Source: Elusimicrobiota bacterium
GTDB taxonomy: Bacteria > CG03 > SLGR01 > JAFGSA01
Direction of reading: 5' to 3'
Length of the DNA: 64,000 nt
Assembly: GCA_016934855.1 (NCBI GenBank)
Contig: JAFGSA010000002.1
Location: 1 to 64,000 of the forward strand
The stretch's first letter is position 1; the number at the start of each line of letters is the position of its first letter. The notes beneath the pieces were generated by a model. That model was not told the origin of the DNA. It did no database searches and saw only the letters and a list, made by a program, of their open reading frames with translations. Shown in pieces: positions 1-8,497 of the stretch. The translations under genes and the position numbers were made by a program.

Positions 1-118
1 TCATCTTATAGCTATCTGGTATCTCATATCTGGAATCTGACATCTGGCATCTCTTCTTATAACCTAAAACTTACAACTTATAACTTTCTTATACTGGCAA
101 CTGGCAACTAGCGGCTAG
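1..118. repeat. Degenerate heptanucleotide-periodic repeat
   Basis: On the plus strand this stretch splits into 7-base units with a strongly shared core: TATCTGG, TATCTCA, TATCTGG, AATCTGA, CATCTGG, CATCTCT, then CTTACAA, CTTATAA, CTTTCTT, then ATACTGG, CAACTGG, CAACTAG, CGGCTAG. The phase holds over most of about 105 bases, with one or two 8-base slips, and continues to the window edge. The last codons of the neighbouring kinase-like gene (Ala-Ser-Arg-stop) lie inside the repeat. There are no spacers, no long direct repeat and no open frame worth reporting, so it is not a CRISPR array. The function is unknown. It could be a simple-sequence array produced by slippage, or a transcription or genome-organisation element. 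Confidence 0.7.
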
Positions 119-857
119 CGACTTTCTTAATAAGCGCTTTATTCTTCGCCCCGTATCCCGGAATACTCGTTGATATATCTTCGCAGTATTCCATGAGTTT
201 ACCAAGATCCCGGGTATCCGCGAAAAAATAAACTATATTGCGCAGCAGCTTCCCGTAAAGCTCTCCCTGGTTTATCATATTCCTGCTTGAGCTTAATATA
301 TGCAACTCTTTCAGCCTTTCCTTCTTTTTTTCGATCTCACCGCAGTATTCTCCGGTAAACGGCGTAGAATGTATATACCACCTGCTCCCCTCCTTTTTCA
401 GAGCCACGATATCATCTCCGAGTATGCCCTTCTCATGCCTGACCGACGTTGTCTTGCCGCTCCCGGAAGGTCCGGTGAATATTTTACCGCAGGCTCCTGC
501 TGCATGGATGAGAAAACCGCACCTGTCTATCAATATCTTAGAATAGACTACTCTTAGCAGAGAATCAATGATATGGATGTTCGGGAAGACCCGCCCTTTT
601 GCGGTTTCCGGATATATTATCATATCCATACCCCTGCCTTTTATGGTCTTTTTTCCCCTTGTTTCCGATATATGAATTTTCCCGTTAGATATGCCGGGCA
701 TTTCTTTTGACCGGAGATCCACAGGAAACCCGCCGGCTGCATCCCGGCCGCAGGAAAAATTCCTGTATTTTACCGCAATATCCCGGGCCGTTTCGGTGTC
801 TAATCCGACTATTGCCAATCTTACGGGAACCCCGGCGATGTTCAAAATGACTTTCAT
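108..857 (-). CDS. HPr kinase/phosphorylase C-terminal-like P-loop protein
   Basis: This is a 249-residue protein with the HPr-serine-kinase C-terminal (PEP carboxykinase-like) fold. From the chosen start it has HAAG near residue 118, a Walker A loop GPSGSGKT at about 129-136, and the downstream strand ILGDDIVAL that carries the metal-binding Asp pair. The N-terminal half has no recognisable HPr-kinase domain. Stand-alone HprK-like proteins are often found in exopolysaccharide and peptide-modification clusters and not in sugar-PTS control. The last position in a glycan operon fits that, but the substrate is unknown. I chose ATG at 857 because TCAGGA lies about 6 bases upstream; an in-frame GTG at 908 has no visible ribosome site. 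The C-terminus runs into the heptanucleotide repeat. Confidence 0.75.
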   Translation of the reverse strand: MKVILNIAGVPVRLAIVGLDTETARDIAVKYRNFSCGRDAAGGFPVDLRSKEMPGISNGKIHISETRGKKTIKGRGMDMIIYPETAKGRVFPNIHIIDSLLRVVYSKILIDRCGFLIHAAGACGKIFTGPSGSGKTTSVRHEKGILGDDIVALKKEGSRWYIHSTPFTGEYCGEIEKKKERLKELHILSSSRNMINQGELYGKLLRNIVYFFADTRDLGKLMEYCEDISTSIPGYGAKNKALIKKVASR

Positions 858-920
858 ATTGTATTCCTGAATGTATAGCGGCGGGCGCCTGCCGGTCTTG
901 TGTTTCACGTTACGCTGCCG

Positions 921-1238
921 TCAAGGACGGTTTGCTTTCTCTAACGCCTTCCTTGTCTTAAGCCATTCCCTTTCTATGTTTCTGAACTGGTTTTCGTAGT
1001 CTTCTCTCTGCTTTGAAAGCGTTGATTCTTTTTCGTCCAGTTTTTCCTTGAGGATAGTTATCTTTTTTTCCAGTTCCGCTATTTTCTCTTCGTAGCCGGC
1101 AACCAGTCTCTTGTTCTCCGCGCGGGCTATCATCAGCTTCTCCCTTGCCCCGGCAGTCTTTTTTAATATAATGTCCTGCGCTTCGGAAAGTATCCGTTCC
1201 CTGAAACTGTCAAGTTCTATCTGCAGTATCCTGTCCAA
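921..1238 (-). CDS. Small coiled-coil protein
   Basis: This is a 105-residue, highly charged protein. From about residue 30 to 100 it is a continuous run of Glu/Lys-rich heptads, as expected for a long coiled coil. It has no signal peptide, membrane segment or catalytic motif, and I recognise no family. The start is a TTG preceded by AGAGG at a 7-base spacing, and it overlaps the end of the upstream WecA-like gene by 29 bases, so it is probably translationally coupled. It could be a chain-length or scaffold partner of the transferase beside it, by analogy with coiled-coil regulators of polysaccharide chain length, but that is inference. Confidence 0.6.
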   Translation of the reverse strand: MDRILQIELDSFRERILSEAQDIILKKTAGAREKLMIARAENKRLVAGYEEKIAELEKKITILKEKLDEKESTLSKQREDYENQFRNIEREWLKTRKALEKANRP

Positions 1239-2355
1239 CCAACGGCCTCTTTTCTTCTCTTCCGATCAGCATCAGGACGACTATAAGGAAATATATCAGG
1301 ATACACTGAAGGATGATGAGGATAGCGTTCACATAAGTCGTCCTTCTTATCACAAAAGCAGAAAAACTGAATATAGCGGCGCAGGCCCATATTGTTATCA
1401 CGGCCTGGGACTTACTGAAACCCAGGTTGACCAGCCTGTGATGAAGATGATCCTTACCCGTCACGGCAAACCACTCCTTCAGGTTCGTCACCGTGCCCTT
1501 CCTGATCCTGGAAACGGTAGTATAGGTCATATCGAATATATAAATTGAGAATATAAGCACAGGAGTAGCTATGGCTACTGATACGCTTACCGCGCTCCAG
1601 GAACCCGCTATCGCGATAGCGGCCAGCAGGAACCCTATGGTCGTCGAGCCGTTGTCTCCCAGGAATACTTTTGCCTTTGGGAAATTATACGGGAGGAACC
1701 CCAGGCAGCATCCGACCAGGGCTATAGCCATCCAGAATATATGCCGGGATCCGTTAAACATAGAGATAAGGAATAACGTAATACCGGATACTATGGCAAG
1801 CCCGCCGGCTTCGCCGTCCATGCCGTCCATGTAATTGAATGCATTTGTAATGCCGAGTATTCCTATGTATGTTATTACTATATCCAGCACACTCTTCAGC
1901 GGCATACCGTACGGGAATACCCTAACCTTTATCCCATAAACGATCAGGATAGTCGTCGCCCCTATCTGTAAAAAAAGTTTAATCACGGCATGCAGTCCGA
2001 ACCTGTCGTCAATAACTCCGGTCAGGAATATTATCATTGTGCCGATCATCACCCCGATCATCTGCGGTGAGAAATTAAAGTTCCTGAATATGGTCATGAA
2101 AAATGCGATGGATACAGCCACGCCTCCTGAAGTCGGGATGGGATGATCGTGCACTTTTCTCTGATTGGGATGATCCAGCATTCCCAGCCGTTCTCCCCAC
2201 TTGATGGCAAAAGGCATTAAAAGGAACGTTATGAGAAATGAGACCAGGAGTACATATATCCACCGGAGGCTTTTTATATAGAAGATAGTCCCGCCCTTAG
2301 GGCTGACCAGGTAGATGAGCAGCGCGGCTAATACGATATTGATTATCTTCTTCAT
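1210..2355 (-). CDS. WecA/MraY-type undecaprenyl-phosphate sugar-1-phosphate transferase
   Basis: This is a polytopic inner-membrane protein of 381 residues in the glycosyltransferase 4 (PF00953) family. Such enzymes transfer a HexNAc-1-phosphate from its UDP-sugar onto undecaprenyl phosphate and so start O-antigen, enterobacterial common antigen or teichoic-type chains. Visible family motifs, in order, are GVIDDRFGL, NAFNYMDGMDG with the paired acidic residues, FLGDNGS, and the cytosolic His loop GKDHLHHRL. About ten hydrophobic segments separate them. The last loop suits a WecA-like enzyme better than MraY. The frame is open for 61 codons further upstream, inside the deacetylase gene, but ATG 2355 overlaps that gene's stop as TGATG and begins the first membrane segment, so it is preferred. 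Confidence 0.88.
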   Translation of the reverse strand: MKKIINIVLAALLIYLVSPKGGTIFYIKSLRWIYVLLVSFLITFLLMPFAIKWGERLGMLDHPNQRKVHDHPIPTSGGVAVSIAFFMTIFRNFNFSPQMIGVMIGTMIIFLTGVIDDRFGLHAVIKLFLQIGATTILIVYGIKVRVFPYGMPLKSVLDIVITYIGILGITNAFNYMDGMDGEAGGLAIVSGITLFLISMFNGSRHIFWMAIALVGCCLGFLPYNFPKAKVFLGDNGSTTIGFLLAAIAIAGSWSAVSVSVAIATPVLIFSIYIFDMTYTTVSRIRKGTVTNLKEWFAVTGKDHLHHRLVNLGFSKSQAVITIWACAAIFSFSAFVIRRTTYVNAILIILQCILIYFLIVVLMLIGREEKRPLVGQDTADRT

Positions 2356-2981
2356 CAGCCGCCCAGGCAGGAGAGCGATAATCTTATCGGCACAAACCCT
2401 TCGGCGTATTTTACCCTTCCCTGGAACCCCCTGAATATCGCGCATGACTCTGCGCTCTCCAGTATAGAGAGCCCCTCCACCTTGGTCGCATTTACCTGCG
2501 ACGAATGGGCTCTCAGAAGTTCCTTCTTCTTCTCCCATGAGTCTTCTATATCCATGAAAAGCGTCGGATTGAATTCTATTGAAGTCGGAACTTCGTAGAA
2601 AAGGACGTTCTTTCTGTATCTCGTTGCCGACTGCAGGTTATTTGCCACGGCGCGGTGATCCTGGTGAGTGTCCCTGAAAAAATTTGTAAAGATTATCTCC
2701 GGGTTTATCTCCCTGATAGAGTTCTCGAGAAAATCAATGACTTCTTTTGAGTACGGCACATTGGTGTCTTCATAGCACCCCCACCACACCTTTTCGGCTT
2801 TCAGTATCCTCGCACTGGCTTCCTGTTCTTCTTTTCGTCCCGTTCCGCCTACATGCCCCTGGGTAATAATAAGGAGATGGATGCTGTATTTCCTGGAAAG
2901 CTTTATCAGAGTACCACCACAGCCGAACTCTATATCATCGGGATGCGGTCCTATTGCCAGTATACTCTTCTTAGTCATCAT
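2355..2981 (-). CDS. PIG-L/LmbE family N-deacetylase
   Basis: This is a 208-residue zinc-dependent deacetylase of the PIG-L family, which removes acetyl groups from GlcNAc-type sugars or glycolipids. The metal-site motif HPDD is at residues 13-16, within PHPDDIEFGCGGTL, and the second zinc motif HQDH is at about 106-109. Length and layout are normal for the family. It sits directly upstream of the WecA-like transferase with a TGATG overlap. Deacetylation of the first lipid-linked GlcNAc or of a pathway intermediate is therefore a reasonable inference; the actual substrate cannot be read from sequence. Confidence 0.88.
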   Translation of the reverse strand: MMTKKSILAIGPHPDDIEFGCGGTLIKLSRKYSIHLLIITQGHVGGTGRKEEQEASARILKAEKVWWGCYEDTNVPYSKEVIDFLENSIREINPEIIFTNFFRDTHQDHRAVANNLQSATRYRKNVLFYEVPTSIEFNPTLFMDIEDSWEKKKELLRAHSSQVNATKVEGLSILESAESCAIFRGFQGRVKYAEGFVPIRLSLSCLGG

Positions 2982-3024
2982 GGATATTTAACCATATCTC
3001 AAGCCTTTTTTCAAGCATCCGGTT

Positions 3025-3399
3025 TTACATGCGGTCCCGCACTGCATCTTCGACTATTTTTCTTATCCTATCCAGGCTGAACGGCTTCACCACATAGTCA
3101 TACGCGCCGCTCTTCATGGCTTCTATCGCAAACTTGCTGGTGGATCTTCCCGTGATGATAATAACCTGTATGGCCGGGTAATGGAGCCTGATATCCTTGA
3201 GCAGCTCTATGCCGTTTTTCCCGGGGAGCTCTATATCAAGCAAAATAGCGTCATATTCGCCTTTTTTAACGAGCTCTTCGGCTTCTTCCGCTGACTTGAC
3301 GGTGTCTATACAGCCTGCTCTGTCGCAAAAAGCCTTTGCGCACGACTCCCTTATATCATCTTCGTCATCTACGATCAGAAGTCTATATTTATTTTCCAT
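3025..3399 (-). CDS. Stand-alone response-regulator receiver domain
   Basis: This is a 124-residue CheY-like receiver with no output domain. All key residues are present: acidic pair Asp11-Asp12, phosphoacceptor Asp55 in DAILLDIELPG, Thr83 in IIITG, and Lys105 in VVKPF. Methionine at 3399 starts the domain and overlaps the end of the WbqC gene by 11 bases. A longer reading to 3510 lies wholly inside WbqC and adds no recognisable sequence. No histidine kinase lies nearby, so it must take phosphate from a distant kinase. Its place between glycan genes suggests a protein-protein switch on synthesis or export, which is inference. Confidence 0.88.
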   Translation of the reverse strand: MENKYRLLIVDDEDDIRESCAKAFCDRAGCIDTVKSAEEAEELVKKGEYDAILLDIELPGKNGIELLKDIRLHYPAIQVIIITGRSTSKFAIEAMKSGAYDYVVKPFSLDRIRKIVEDAVRDRM

Positions 3400-4066
3400 T
3401 TCCGAATAAGTCCCCTCCGCAGTTGAACAGGTAATCCAGGGCTGATAAATGAGAGATAAAACCACCGAAATTCTGAGTGTACTCGGGATGGACAAATTCC
3501 TGGTAAACAAGCCTTATCCCTTTTTGTCTGAACATCTCCTCATCCATGTAATCGCGCGCCCCCTGCCCGCTCAGATATACATCGGCACCCAGGCGAGTAC
3601 ATATATCTATCAGCCTCTCTGTCTTTTGAGTTCCTATTGAGAGAGAAGAACTCAATACCGATTCCTTCTTTATGCCGAACGCCTCCAGCATTATCCTTAC
3701 TGTCTCCATGTTGAGATCCAGAAGACTTTCCCATTCTTCCGAATACAGCTTTTCAAAAATATGATAATATCTTTCAAAATGCTTCGCTGAACTGTAATTG
3801 TATCTTATAGACTGAAGGTGATCCCCCCTCCAGTCCTGTTCATTGTTGATCTTTACTTCGTTTATATTCTGATAATATTTTCCCTTTACGATAACAGGCA
3901 CCGTAAGCCACAGGGCACCATCGGGCGTTTTTATCCTGTTGCGATTCTGGAATTCCCTTTTTTTGTATTGCACGTCATCTATAAACACGAAGATATCGGA
4001 TTTCGCTATTTTATCAAGATATCCGAGCCAGGGGAGATACTGCGGCTGATGTAGACCAAGTATCAT
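3389..4066 (-). CDS. WbqC-like protein
   Basis: This is a 225-residue protein of the WbqC family (PF08889), found in O-antigen and surface-glycan clusters. The family hallmark HQPQYLPWLGY is at residues 6-16, followed by FIDDVQYKKREFQNRNRI. Family members are thought to act on glycan or amino-sugar modification, but no reaction is firmly established for most of them. It lies one base downstream of a GT4 glycosyltransferase and overlaps the receiver-domain gene, which places it firmly in the operon. Confidence 0.88.
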   Translation of the reverse strand: MILGLHQPQYLPWLGYLDKIAKSDIFVFIDDVQYKKREFQNRNRIKTPDGALWLTVPVIVKGKYYQNINEVKINNEQDWRGDHLQSIRYNYSSAKHFERYYHIFEKLYSEEWESLLDLNMETVRIMLEAFGIKKESVLSSSLSIGTQKTERLIDICTRLGADVYLSGQGARDYMDEEMFRQKGIRLVYQEFVHPEYTQNFGGFISHLSALDYLFNCGGDLFGNGK

Positions 4067-4067
4067 A

Positions 4068-5270
4068 TTATCCGGGACCTTCCCTCATATACCCGTCGTA
4101 AAGACGGTCAAGTTTATTCATCATGGCTTCTACGCTGTACCTCGGGTGACCGTCTACAAGTTCATTTACATGCTTTTTACCAGCCGCCCCCATACTTTTC
4201 CTGAGTTTTTCATCCGATATCAATCTGGCACAGGCCCCCGCAAGAGCGACAGGGTCTTTCGGCGGAACCAGTATCCCGCTTACACCATCTTCGATGATTT
4301 CCGGCACTCCCCCCACAGCAGTTCCTATTACCGGCTTGGCATTTACCATGGCCTTTATAAATACTTTACCCATTCCTTCCATAAGCGATGCCAGCACGAA
4401 TATGTCGAATAGAGGTATTATCAATGATACGTCATTTCTCATCCCGGTAAATATGACTTTATCCGATATGCCGTATTCTTTAACCATAGACTCCAGGAGT
4501 TCTCTTTGCTCACCATCCCCCACCAGGATAAATAACGCAGTTTCGTAAATTTCAGGCGCCATATTCATTAATTCCTTTATCGCCCTCACGAAATATATAT
4601 TTCCTTTTACGGGGTCCAGCCTGCTTACAGTACCTACAACAATTTTTCCGGGAATCAATCCCAACTCTTTTCTGAGTAATAAGCCCGCTTTACCGGAGAC
4701 TTTATCATCCGTTAATTCATCCGTATTTACTCCGCTGTGTATCGCAACGAATTTCTTCCGCGGACCGATACCGTACATAACGTGATCGTCTATCCCTTTT
4801 TCGGTCAGCGTTATTATCCTGTCGGTTATAAGCGCGGTCATCCTCTCTATAAAAACGAAGAAACTGCTCTTCAGCTTCCCGAAATATCCGGAGAATACAT
4901 GGCCGTGAGGCGTATGTATTATAACCTTTACTCCGGCAAAAAAGGCCGCCCATCGCCCGAGAATACCTGCCTTTGATGAGTGTGTATGCACTATATCGAA
5001 TCTGTTTTTCCTTATAAAAAGATATATCTTGATAAAGGCGATTGTATCTGATACAAGATTAAGATCCCTGACCAGTTCAGGGATCTGTTTAATATTCATC
5101 TTAACAGTCTCTATAAATTCCATAATCTTCCCGTCGGGATCATTTGTCTTACCGTATAAAAGTACCGTCCTGGCAGAATCCAGATGAGCTACGGTAAGCA
5201 TGGTATTTTCTGCTGAACCGCCTTTATCAAGACGCGTGATTATATGCAGTACTCGGTAGTCTTTATTCAC
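4068..5270 (-). CDS. GT4-family glycosyltransferase with altered EX7E motif
   Basis: This is a 400-residue GT-B fold enzyme. The N-terminal acceptor half opens with RVLHIITRLDKGGSAENTM; the donor-binding half contains GTVSRLDPVKG, GDGEQRELL and GVPEIIEDGVSG. The usual retaining-GT4 motif E-x7-E reads E298-GMGKVFI-K306, so the second glutamate is a lysine. The start is GTG with GGAG just upstream, and it overlaps the acyltransferase gene by 8 bases. The sugar donor is unknown. Because the second glutamate is a usual donor-phosphate or ribose contact, activity could be altered, although the rest of the fold is well preserved. Confidence 0.88.
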   Translation of the reverse strand: MNKDYRVLHIITRLDKGGSAENTMLTVAHLDSARTVLLYGKTNDPDGKIMEFIETVKMNIKQIPELVRDLNLVSDTIAFIKIYLFIRKNRFDIVHTHSSKAGILGRWAAFFAGVKVIIHTPHGHVFSGYFGKLKSSFFVFIERMTALITDRIITLTEKGIDDHVMYGIGPRKKFVAIHSGVNTDELTDDKVSGKAGLLLRKELGLIPGKIVVGTVSRLDPVKGNIYFVRAIKELMNMAPEIYETALFILVGDGEQRELLESMVKEYGISDKVIFTGMRNDVSLIIPLFDIFVLASLMEGMGKVFIKAMVNAKPVIGTAVGGVPEIIEDGVSGILVPPKDPVALAGACARLISDEKLRKSMGAAGKKHVNELVDGHPRYSVEAMMNKLDRLYDGYMREGPG

Positions 5271-5733
5271 TTTTCTCCAATTTTTTTATTATTTTAGCCG
5301 GTGAGCCTGCCACTACGGTATAAGGATTCACATCTTTTGTCACAACAGAACCGGCTCCTACTACGCTGTTATGGCCAACCGTTACACCGGGGAGGACTAT
5401 CGATCCCGTACCGATGAACGCTCCTTTCTGTATTAGTATCGGGGCGACCATCAACCTAGAACGGTCATGCGCTACTACAGTGACCCGGTGGGATATTATC
5501 ACATCATCTTCGATACTGACTACCTCAGGAAAGTTATCGTCAATACTGCAATCTCCGCCTATGTATACATTTTTTCCGACAGTCACACCGGTACACCTGT
5601 AAAATATCACCCGCAGAGCATTATTCAGCGTGAACCGCGCCAAAAGATTTATTATTTTTCTGAATGCTACAGTTATTCTTCCGTGCCTATGTCTTCTTCT
5701 GAATTCCGACCACTCTATTTTTTCGAACAACAT
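5263..5733 (-). CDS. Left-handed beta-helix (hexapeptide) acyltransferase
   Basis: This is a 156-residue protein of the WcaF/LacA/NodL acetyltransferase type. From about residue 50 it consists of hexapeptide repeats (VTVGKNVYIG, VVSIEDDVIISHRVTV, GAFIGTGSIVLPGVTVG) and ends in AGSPAKIIKKL, the classic C-terminal element. These enzymes are trimeric and O- or N-acetylate sugars using acetyl-CoA; the likely catalytic His lies in VVAHDRS. A strong AGGAGG sits only 2 bases before ATG 5733, unusually close, so the following TTG codon could be the real initiator. It overlaps the downstream GT4 gene. Confidence 0.87.
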   Translation of the reverse strand: MLFEKIEWSEFRRRHRHGRITVAFRKIINLLARFTLNNALRVIFYRCTGVTVGKNVYIGGDCSIDDNFPEVVSIEDDVIISHRVTVVAHDRSRLMVAPILIQKGAFIGTGSIVLPGVTVGHNSVVGAGSVVTKDVNPYTVVAGSPAKIIKKLEKSE

Positions 5734-5773
5734 GTCCTCCTTTATGATAATATATTGTGTAATATTTTATCTT

Positions 5774-6529
5774 CTAATAAAATATACTGTAATATATTAA
5801 TCCCACATATTCATGCAGGGCTTCTGAAAATCGCATGAATCCTACTGCTGAAGGAAGATAATCACCCCAGAAGAATTTTTTAACTCCTACAGCGCCGAAA
5901 CTTGCCGGATATGGAGTCACTTCCATACTGTTCTTTTTAAAAGACAGTACGGCGCGTTTCAAGTGATACGCATTTGTCAACACAATGGGTATTTCAAATC
6001 CCCTGTTCTCACATATAATTTTTGTATATTTTGCATTTTCATAAGTATCCCTGCTCCTGTCTTCGATTATTATATAATCCTGGCCGATCCCCAGATCTTC
6101 TAAAAACCTTGCATAGATCCTTGCCTCTATCTGACTTCCCCTGTGCACCCTGCCTCCGGATACGATTATCGGCACGCCCAGGCTCTTCTGCAGTCTAACG
6201 GCGGCAACTATCCTTGTGCTCATATTATCGGATGGCCTGCCGGAACCGGAGATATCCGGAACACCGTCGACTATACCGCCTCCCAGTAGCACTATAACGT
6301 CACCTTCCGGATTCTGCGGGATCCGGTATGCAGATTCAAGCCCCCGAAGCATCACAAATGAAACAATTCCGGCCGACATTATCCACAGGCAAACACCTAT
6401 GACTATATTGAATACTCCTATCCTTCTCGCATTTCTCCTGGCCAGCATTATCCCGGAAACGATCAGCAGGATTACGAATATACCAGGAGGCAATAAAAAT
6501 AATGTAACAATTTTTTTTAGAAAAAACAT
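5774..6529 (-). CDS. ElyC/SanA/YdcF-like DUF218 membrane protein
   Basis: This is a 251-residue protein with two N-terminal membrane segments (about residues 7-28 and 37-64) followed by a DUF218 domain. Family signatures are DVIVLLGGGIVDG, STRIVAAVRLQKS, IIVSGGRVHRGSQIEA, EDRSRDTYENAKYT and VLTNAYHLKRAVLSF. ElyC-type proteins affect lipid-carrier metabolism and envelope polysaccharide synthesis in Gram-negative bacteria, but their reaction is not settled. The position between a glycosyltransferase and an acetyltransferase of a glycan operon agrees with a carrier-lipid role. Confidence 0.85.
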   Translation of the reverse strand: MFFLKKIVTLFLLPPGIFVILLIVSGIMLARRNARRIGVFNIVIGVCLWIMSAGIVSFVMLRGLESAYRIPQNPEGDVIVLLGGGIVDGVPDISGSGRPSDNMSTRIVAAVRLQKSLGVPIIVSGGRVHRGSQIEARIYARFLEDLGIGQDYIIIEDRSRDTYENAKYTKIICENRGFEIPIVLTNAYHLKRAVLSFKKNSMEVTPYPASFGAVGVKKFFWGDYLPSAVGFMRFSEALHEYVGLIYYSIFY

Positions 6530-6538
6530 AAATTGTGC

Positions 6539-7729
6539 TTAATATTTATTCCTGATTTTTGAATAAACATTTTCAATCTCTGAAGCGAATATCTTCCACG
6601 AGTAATTCTCATTGATGAAATCCCTGCATCTTTTTCTCAGGACATTATGTTCTGAAGGTATGTTATCTATGTATTTATTGATTAATTCCGCCATGGATCC
6701 CGGGGTGGAATCTCTAAACATGAAATCGCTGCCGAATTTTTTTAAAATCTCGACCGTACCGCCTACCGGAGTACCCAGGACAGGCGTCCCCGAGGCAAGA
6801 GCCTCCAGAGTTACCAATCCGAACCCTTCCAGGACTCTTGTAGGAAGAACGAATATATCTGCTGACTGGTAATATGACGGCAATAATTCATTATCTATGT
6901 AACCCAGAAATTTTATGTATTCTGCAAGCCCTGATTCATCTACCTGCTGCTGCAGTTTTTCTCTGAGATATCCGCGTCCCCCGATCAAAAGGATCACATT
7001 CTTATGCTTATTCACAATATCCCGCATAGCAGTTATCAGATTTTCCAGCCCCATCCTGGGCACAAGATTCCTGACCGTAAGTAATACAATCCTTTTATCA
7101 GGGATACTCAAGCTCTTTCGCACAAGATTTATATCATCTGCCGGTTTAAACCTCTCCGTATCTATACCGCCCGGCACAATACTGGTCCTTGCTGCATCGA
7201 TCTTATGCGTTTTCATGACCTTCTGTTTCATAAACTCACTCAAAACCACAATATTGTCGGAGTTTTTTACGATTTTCTTTTCCATCCACATTCTCAACCA
7301 GTAACCTATACCCTTTTTTCCGGCTCTTATCTCATATTCTTCATGCCAGGGTGAATGGAATATATATATCTTAGGGCATCTTTTAAACAGATTGCTTAAA
7401 TATACCGGCCAGGCTGAATACGGATGGTTGAATATTATATAATCATATTCAAAGTTCTCTAAATCTTTTTTTATTCTTTTAATTCCTGCTATTATACCGC
7501 TCAGACCGGTATTCAAACTCTTACCTGTCTTGCCGAATCTATATATATTTATACCGCCTCTTGCTTCTTTTTCCGGCAGATCAGGCCTTCTCAAAGGCGT
7601 GAATAAGTGTATCTCATACCCCCGGTCTGACAATTCTCTGCCTAATTCTTCCGATACTCTGCCGGATCCTCCCTGCTCGTCGGAAAACAATATATCTGTA
7701 ACAAAAAGAATTTTTCCCTTATATTCCAT
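6539..7729 (-). CDS. GT4-family glycosyltransferase
   Basis: This is a 396-residue retaining GT-B enzyme. The N-terminal half has DEQGGSGRVSEELGREL; the C-terminal half has LLTVRNLVPRMGLENLI, GGRGYLREKL and an intact E-x7-E in LEGFGLVTLEALASG, followed by GTPVLGTPVGG. The start overlaps the stop of the upstream CDP-alcohol phosphotransferase gene by one base (TAATG), so the two are likely coupled. Donor and acceptor are unknown. It may extend the glycan on the lipid made by its upstream neighbours. Confidence 0.9.
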   Translation of the reverse strand: MEYKGKILFVTDILFSDEQGGSGRVSEELGRELSDRGYEIHLFTPLRRPDLPEKEARGGINIYRFGKTGKSLNTGLSGIIAGIKRIKKDLENFEYDYIIFNHPYSAWPVYLSNLFKRCPKIYIFHSPWHEEYEIRAGKKGIGYWLRMWMEKKIVKNSDNIVVLSEFMKQKVMKTHKIDAARTSIVPGGIDTERFKPADDINLVRKSLSIPDKRIVLLTVRNLVPRMGLENLITAMRDIVNKHKNVILLIGGRGYLREKLQQQVDESGLAEYIKFLGYIDNELLPSYYQSADIFVLPTRVLEGFGLVTLEALASGTPVLGTPVGGTVEILKKFGSDFMFRDSTPGSMAELINKYIDNIPSEHNVLRKRCRDFINENYSWKIFASEIENVYSKIRNKY

Positions 7730-8493
7730 TAACCCTCTCTATCTCTAACTGTTTCCTTTACAGGCGGTATATACGTATTTCCGCTTTTACCATATTTAAA
7801 ATATTGCCTGAACTTGTTCAAATGAAAAATTAATATCATCATTGTACCGTATATAGGGAATATATAAAAAAACAGATCCAGTCTTTTTATTACTAAAAAT
7901 AAGCAAATAAGAAAATACTGTTCACCGTTAAAGAAAAGCCCCAGCCTTAGTTTTCTCCTTACTGTAAGAAGAAATCTGATAATACCCCTTTCTTTTGCGG
8001 CAATTTCTGATTTTGTCTTTCTATCTGTCATGGGGAGCTTAGATATCTCCGAACCATGGTAAAGAAACACAACGAATAGAGTCCAGAAGCCCCACATATA
8101 AGCCGTATTATTTTCAAATGAGTATCTGTAAGTCATCGCGAAGATCATACTTGCTTCTTTTATCCGGTCAGTAATAGAGTCCAGCCACGGGCCGAAAGGA
8201 GAAAATATATTTTTATACCTAGCCAGCTGACCATCCGCACAATCCATTATATATCCGACATGTATCATTATTGCAGCCCAGATATAATAACTCTTGCCTT
8301 CTATGAATATAGCAAAAGATGCTAAAAGAGTTATTATAGCAGATGCGATCGTCAATTGATTGGGCGTTATTTTACTATATTGTATAAGAGACACAAATCT
8401 CACCGATAGCGTGTGCCCCGTGACATGTGTCCACCAGTCAGCGCCTGCTCCTCTAGTATTCTTTATTACCTCAAGGTTATTGAATAGCTTCAT
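7729..8493 (-). CDS. CDP-alcohol phosphatidyltransferase
   Basis: This is a 254-residue polytopic membrane enzyme that displaces CMP from a CDP-alcohol with a second alcohol to make a phosphodiester. The full signature D-x2-D-G-x2-A-R-x8-G-x3-D-x3-D is present: Asp84, Asp87-Gly88, Ala91-Arg92, Gly101, Asp105 and Asp109, with all four catalytic aspartates. KITPNQLT before the second helix is also typical. I chose ATG 8493, 4 bases past the cytidylyltransferase stop; an in-frame upstream start (8547) would overlap that gene by 50 bases. The gene pair suggests that the CDP-linked alcohol made by the neighbouring cytidylyltransferase is its donor. Confidence 0.88.
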   Translation of the reverse strand: MKLFNNLEVIKNTRGAGADWWTHVTGHTLSVRFVSLIQYSKITPNQLTIASAIITLLASFAIFIEGKSYYIWAAIMIHVGYIMDCADGQLARYKNIFSPFGPWLDSITDRIKEASMIFAMTYRYSFENNTAYMWGFWTLFVVFLYHGSEISKLPMTDRKTKSEIAAKERGIIRFLLTVRRKLRLGLFFNGEQYFLICLFLVIKRLDLFFYIFPIYGTMMILIFHLNKFRQYFKYGKSGNTYIPPVKETVRDREG

Positions 8494-8497
8494 CTTT

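Noticed and set aside
1..118. The left-edge repeat as a CRISPR array
   Set aside because: The units are 7 bases and degenerate with no spacers, and no cas gene is near.
2356..2538. N-terminal extension of the WecA-like protein by 61 residues
   Set aside because: The extra frame lies wholly inside the PIG-L gene, lacks a membrane or family signal, and the TGATG-coupled start fits better.
3400..3510. Longer start for the receiver-domain protein
   Set aside because: The additional 37 residues overlap WbqC and do not resemble any part of a receiver domain.
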